Positions 58,882 to 64,000 of a stretch of 64,000 nt of DNA are shown here, one piece after another. Position numbers and translations under genes: made by a program. The notes below the pieces were generated by a model that did no database searches, was not told the origin of the DNA, and saw only the letters and a program-made list of their open reading frames with translations. The stretch is taken from positions 98,626 through 162,625 of the forward strand of contig JAGHQL010000036.1 in the NCBI GenBank assembly GCA_020080175.1, written 5' to 3'. Source of the DNA: Glutinoglossum americanum (lineage: Eukaryota; Ascomycota; Geoglossomycetes; Geoglossales; Geoglossaceae). The first letter of the stretch is position 1. Each line of letters starts with the position of its first letter.

Positions 58882-61113
58882 ATGAGTGGCCTCAAGGATG
58901 TCGTGAAGGGCGGGTGGCATCCCAAAGGGAAGGATGGGAAGAAGGAAAGCTGGCGAGAAGAGCATAAAGGCATAAATCAAGTGGTATGTTCCATCCCGTA
59001 GTGCGCCGCGTTTGAGTTGGTTGCGGCTGGAAACCTAATCGTATTGGCGTTGTCCGACAGGCAGGGTGGGTAGGCATGGGAAAGGATTCCACAAGCAGGA
59101 GTGATGGTCATGTATCGCGACCGCTGTCAACACTTAAGGATCCATCGACTTTTGGCCCGCCTCCTAGACGAGTTGCTGCATCTGATGGGATCACTCCAAC
59201 CTCGACTGGCGGGAGCGGGCGACCCAGAATTCAAACGGAACAGAAAGCAGAAGAAGGTGCGGAAGGAAATAGACCAGCACCAGACCTTCCACCTAAGCCA
59301 CCAGCAAGGAGACACCCGAACGATTCAGAAGGCAGCGCGAACACACCCTCAGAGCCTCCGAAACCAAATCTACCTCCAAGGCTTCCGCCAAGACAAAACT
59401 CGCATCCGGCAACCGGAGTCACCTCTTCCCCCACGGCATATAATACCACTTCACGCAACCCGATTAAGGACAATGCGAGCCTAAATCAAGGGGCGCTCAA
59501 CCGATTGGGTCAGGCGGGTGTCTCGGTTCCTGGATTTAATATAGGTAGTAGAAGAATACCCCCACAAGAGGCTAGCGGATCACCCATTCGGAGTCCGTCC
59601 CCTACTACACCAAGCAGAAAGAACCCTCAGCTCAATGTGCTACAATCAAAATTTTCCAACCTTTCCACATCATCGCCCAAAGCTAACCCCCCCAGCGAAG
59701 GCACTACTTTCGCTCAAAAGCAAGCGGCCTTGCGCACCGCAGAGTCTTTCCGAAAAGACCCGTCTTCTGTCTCGCTCGCTGATGCACGTTCTGCGGCATC
59801 TACCGCAAACAATTTCAGAGAACGGCACGGCGAGCAGGTGTCCCGGGGATGGAAAGCGGCAGACAGCTTGAACAAAAAGTACGCCGTTGTCGATCGTGTG
59901 AATAGCTATGCCGGAAACGAACCGAGCTCAGTGGCTCCCGGCCTCCCACCTAACAAACCAAACAGCCATGCGGGGAGTCCGCCCAGTCCTGCAGTACCCG
60001 ATATCACTATGACTTCAGGTAAAAAGAAGCCCCCACCGCCTCCCCCACCGAAGAAACGAGCGCTTGGGGGGGGTGGGGATCAAAGTGGAGCGCCTCCTCC
60101 ACTACCATTAACCAGCAAACCCAAGCCCGGGTATACGGTGCGTAAAACATTCAACCCTTACACGAGAAAAGTTCTTCAGTGACGTAACGAACAAAAGCCA
60201 TTGACTAACTTTCCAGGCTAGCCAGCCCAATGACCAAGATCGCCCTGTTCAGATCACATTCAAGGGCGCTAATGACACTCCCGGGGATGTAGAACTGAGT
60301 CTAGACTCCTTGTGGTTCGCAAAAAATCCTCCGGCCTTTCCTCCACCTGCTATCGCCAGAATAGAGGAAAAGCTATACGTACTGTCAAGTTCCTGGTCGC
60401 GATCTGGACCTCGCACAACCCACACCTTAACTGCTATCGTCCGGTGGACGAGTAATCTCTCCACCACCAAGATACGCTTGACGTGGGATGCATCGAACCC
60501 GAGGATCACAGTGAAGGCGGAACAGAAGCACTTCCCGCCACCCAGTCCATTGTCCCCGCGTGAGCTTGAGGCCCAACAGCAACGATATGGCGATCGCATA
60601 GCCGGCTGGTGTGAAGCTCGCATTGGGACCCAAGTCGGCAACGGCGAGTGCTGGACATTGGCCCATGATGCTCTAGAGGCCGTCGCCAAAGAATGTAATG
60701 CTCGTGGCGAAGAACCCCCGATGGTGAGTTCGGGGACCACTCACGGATGCTGCATCTATGCGCATTTCATTCCATCGGCTCCCTCCCCGCCTGACGGGCT
60801 GGAGGCGGCGGGGGTAGCTAGGGGAGACATTCTGCAATTCAAATCATCACATTTCGTATCTAAGGATCCAAACAATGTGCTAAAGAGGTCAGAGAGCTGG
60901 GCTGGGGCAAGGAAGGGAACACTGGGGGTTCCTGACCATACCGCGGTTGTTGTGGGTGTGCGTGGACCGTTGCTAACGGTGTTGGAACAGAATACTGGGG
61001 GGGTTAAGAGGGTTGTGGAAGGAGCTTATCGGCTAGATGAAATGGTTGATGGGGAGGTTAGGGTTTTCAGACCTGTGGGGGAGAGCTGGTGTCCACTTGA
61101 CACGAGTTGGTGA
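58882..61113 (+). CDS. AIM3: AIM3-like proline-rich protein with a C-terminal papain/CHAP-like domain
   Basis: Three exons: 58882-58983, 59061-60137 and 60217-61113, giving 691 residues. The first exon encodes the conserved start MSGLKDVVKGGWHPKGKDGK, continuing GINQVAGWVGMGKDS. The middle is Pro-rich with many PxxP sites (for example PDLPPKPPARR and KKPPPPPPPKKR), likely SH3 ligands. A helical segment runs QKQAALRTAESFRKDPSSVS to NKKYAVVDRVNSYA. I chose donor GTGCGT at 60138 because a textbook branch site (TGACTAAC) and TTTCCAG acceptor follow. The C-terminal domain has VGNGECWTLAHDAL and later VPDHTAVVVGV, the Cys and His arrangement of papain/CHAP folds, as in yeast Bbc1/Aim3-type proteins. 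Those act at cortical actin patches in endocytosis. Proteolytic activity is not established. Confidence 0.85.
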
Positions 61114-62277
61114 ATGGATCCACCCGTACAGCGGACACAGCATTCTCTCGAGGACCGTCAAGGCGCCTTTTGGTTGTGCGTTGTCCTTCGGCGGTCATAT
61201 GCTTCAAAGACAAAGGGTTCGCTAGATAGGGTTGACACCCGCACGCACTATACACAGCACCCGAACTCAGAGTCCCAGTAATAATATTATTGCTTTTCTC
61301 ATCACGCAAATATACAATTGACCTGATAAATTATCAATCTACTAACCACTCTTAATGGTTCGGTGAGCTTTTGTCGGCGTCGTGTGAAGTGCCTCGCACA
61401 TATTTCTAGGAAAAGAGTCACCATAGCAGCCAGCAGCCTTCTGCTATTTTCTGCTATTATGCATCGAAAGGACCCCGATTCTTCACGATTCTTCACGATC
61501 CATGGTTAGTGATGTCACACCGTAAGTTTCGCTAGAGCGCTATATACATAGCTCCTCGGCAATCTTCTGAATACATTTTTGTTGAGATCCGCTCCGGTCA
61601 CGTTAAAGCAACCAAACCTAGAGACAAAACCAGCCCATAAGGATAAGCACGCACATCCATCATGGACCAAACCCTACCCAGTGTTCACACACAAACCGTT
61701 CACTTCCCCATGTGCCACGTACCAATCGTGACAGGAACAAGTAAAACCCTAGTGATGCGCTCTCTCGCTTCGATCCGGGGTGGCACTTTCCGCCACACCA
61801 CTAAGTACTTTCCCAACAAAAAAAAAAAAAAGCGCCCCGCGTAGACCTCACTTAATGGCGTACAGAAATCCACCCCAGATAAAACCATCTGGCCTATCAT
61901 AGCCGTCCCTAAAACGGGAGGGAGAGTCGGGAACTGACCTAACCAGGGTATATGAATGGAAAAAGAAAAGGCCGAGAAAAGAAAACCCCAAGAGGCTCTT
62001 CTGTACCTTAGAGGGGTCTCTTCACTTTCTTTCTGCGAGTTGAGTGCTGAAATGATTCAATCGCGTGAACGCCCCTGCTCGTTTACCTGTTAGAAGTGAA
62101 TAGACTCTTCTATTCCTCCCTTGGTTTTTTTTTTTGGAAGGAAAGGGTACTGTGCTCATTCCACGCAGAGCCGCTCAAGTGATTTTAAAGACGCTGTCCC
62201 TTACCAGCCACTCTCTATGAAATAGTACCTGGGAGAGAGCGTGTGAGCTAGTCCCTCTGTCAATCTATCTCATCTCA
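61114..62277. other. Intergenic region upstream of the elongase gene
   Basis: No gene is recognised. A short direct repeat GATTCTTCACGATTCTTCACGAT lies near 61478-61500. A poly-A run lies at 61819-61831 and a T-run near 62126-62135. Confidence 0.5.
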
Positions 62278-63903
62278 ATGGCGGTTACCCCATCCATCTT
62301 GTTTTCTCCATCTTCCTCATCTCTTCCAAGAATCCCACCAAATTCTCTCCCATATACATTGCCTCCACCGCCACCTACCTCACCCTTCGCGATACCAGAA
62401 TCGCTCTATCGGAGGCTCCTCTCCGCCAACTATCCGATCACCATTGCCCTTGTCTATGCCACCACCGTCACCATCCTCAACCGTGTCAACGCCTCCCGCG
62501 GGAACAAGCCATGGCCATTCTGTAAGACAAGGGCCTTTCTGTGGTTCGTCGTGCTGCACAATGTATTTCTCGCTGTCTACTCAGGGTGGACGTTTGTGGG
62601 CATGGTGAAAGCAGTACACCGCTCGGTGGGACCTAGTTTGCGCGGCCAGGGAGGCGTGGCGGGAGTGTGGGATGCGGTTTGCAAGATCCACGGTCCTTCT
62701 GGGCTGGGAAATGCGGTCAGCTATAATGAAACTCTAGAGACGTGGGTGGTGTTTTCCCCGACGACGGCGCCGGGCGCGCCAGGCACGCCGCTATCGACCG
62801 ATACAGGGAGGTTGTGGAATGAAGGGCTGGCGTTCTATGGCTGGATCTTCTATCTTTCCAAGTTTTACGAGGTGGTCGACACGGCGATTATCCTGGCCAA
62901 GGGCAAGAGAAGCTCGACGCTGCAGGTGTACCACCACGCCGGAGCGATGCTCTGTATGTGGGCTGGCATTCGATATATGGCCCCTCCGATCTTCATGTTC
63001 TGCCTCTTCAATTCATGTATCCACACCATGATGGTATGTCTGGCTCGCCCCCAAGGAAACTACTTGTGAACCTCGAAACTGACAGCAGCGAGTTTGATAG
63101 TACACTTACTATACCCTTACCGCTCTTTGCTTCCGGGTACCACGCCGCATAAAACGCACCCTCACGACTCTCCAGATCATCCAATTCATCGTTGGCAGTC
63201 TCTTCGCCAGTTCGAATCTGTTTATCTCCTACTCGATCCCCATTGAGGTTCCTTATGTTGTCCTAAAGGACAATATCTCCACCACGGTATCGTCGGCCAC
63301 TTCCGTAGCAGCGTCCATAGCCATGGCCGCCACACCGGTACGGATCGGCAGCCTTCTCAAGAGGCTAGCCCTCCGCGCCGCGGGCGAGCCAGGGCTAGCA
63401 GAAAATATTGCTACCACGGTTACTCAACAGGGGCAGAAACTTGTCGGCTCCGTAGGGCCCTCGGCACACAAAGTCTATGAAACTCACTTCCATACCGAAT
63501 ACCGGACCGTGCCGTGTCTCTATACCTCGGGTGAAGCCTTTGCCATTTGGTTAAATGTGATCTATCTGGCTCCTTTAACGTATGAAACGAATCCGTCCCC
63601 AACGCCGTAATAGCGCGAGCTTCCCCCCCCCCTCCACCTCTCACCCCCACAAGGCATTTACTGATGTAACATTTGTACAGCTGGCTTTTCGTCCGGTTCT
63701 TCATCCGGTCATACTTGCGCCGTACCTCACCGACTACGAAGCAGGCTTCGGCTCATATCATCGAAAAAGCTGCCGGGGATGCAGCCCACGGCATCGGTGC
63801 TCCTACGTATGCTAATGGCAACGCCAAGACGAATGGACACGCGCAGACGAACGGACACGCAGAGACTAACGGGCATGCGAACGGGACGGCAGACAAAGAG
63901 TAA
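62278..63903 (+). CDS. ELO-family very-long-chain fatty acid elongase
   Basis: Three exons: 62278-63033, 63101-63579 and 63681-63903, giving 485 residues. ELO proteins are multi-pass ER membrane 3-ketoacyl-CoA synthases that add two carbons from malonyl-CoA. The signature YLSKFYEVVDT (193-203) and the histidine box QVYHHAGAM (216-224) are present, followed by FNSCIHTMMYTYYTLTA, a family motif made by the first splice junction. The box is QxxHH, not HxxHH. Compared with the ~300-residue core, there is an extra Pro-rich N-terminus, and the C-terminal third contains a long insertion (about residues 300-390) before the last membrane spans. The tail holds Asn-Gly-His-Ala repeats (TNGHAQTNGHAETNGHANG) from degenerate 24-bp repeats. 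Confidence 0.9.
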
Positions 63904-64000
63904 GTGGAGGGTGGGAGGGTGGCGTACAAGGGCGGTGGGGGGGGGTGGAAACACGATTGCGTAGAAGGTAGAAGCTCATTGCAGATTCAAAGTAAAACCC

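Overview
The window is nuclear DNA of a filamentous ascomycete (Pezizomycotina). The evidence is short spliceosomal introns (mostly 50-70 bp, GT..AG, one GC..AG), a Zn2Cys6 transcription factor, ATG27, HSP104, a fungal-type DIP2/CPS1 protein and an AIM3-like protein. No prokaryotic operon, CRISPR array, rRNA, confident tRNA or transposon was recognised. The species cannot be fixed from sequence alone. Exon structures were built by hand; every junction keeps the reading frame and matches conserved family motifs where these exist.

Layout: 3' end of an uncharacterised coiled-coil protein gene (1-788,+); a 2,247-aa DH/PH RhoGEF-like protein (1294-8163,-) with an in-frame 150-bp minisatellite; EBP-type sterol isomerase-like membrane protein (9266-10303,-); a broken ankyrin-repeat gene (11016-12269,-); a secreted protein with two cupredoxin domains (13232-14650,-); HSP104 (16734-19496,+) with a perfect heat-shock element upstream; a sulfotransferase-like P-loop protein (20640-22426,+); ATG27 (23579-24837,-); a Zn2Cys6 regulator (25604-28176,-). 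A 5.4-kb gene-poor stretch full of simple repeats follows (28177-33546). Then come adenine deaminase (33547-34785,+), a 71-bp minisatellite (34914-35210), an intron-dense glutamate decarboxylase (35680-38045,-), a DIP2/CPS1-like double adenylate-forming protein (38776-44992,-), TCTP (45522-46371,+), the tRNA/mRNA pseudouridine synthase PUS7 (46848-49754,-), the 25S rRNA m5C methyltransferase RCM1 (50402-52238,-), a secreted calcineurin-like phosphoesterase (53765-56090,-), a single-pass membrane protein with a PPPY motif (57028-58002,-), an AIM3-like actin-patch protein (58882-61113,+) and a fatty-acid elongase with a QxxHH box (62278-63903,+).

Most genes are unrelated housekeeping or cell-biology genes, as is usual in a fungal genome. 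Loose themes are RNA modification (PUS7 next to RCM1, same strand), stress and translation (HSP104, TCTP) and actin/Rho signalling (RhoGEF, AIM3). I found no convincing new multi-gene system. The most unusual items are the disrupted ankyrin gene, the two minisatellites, the 15-exon GAD gene with 15- and 21-nt exons and a GC-AG intron, the apparently degenerate active sites of the DIP2-like protein, and the long gene-poor repeat-laden stretch between the zinc-cluster regulator and adenine deaminase.
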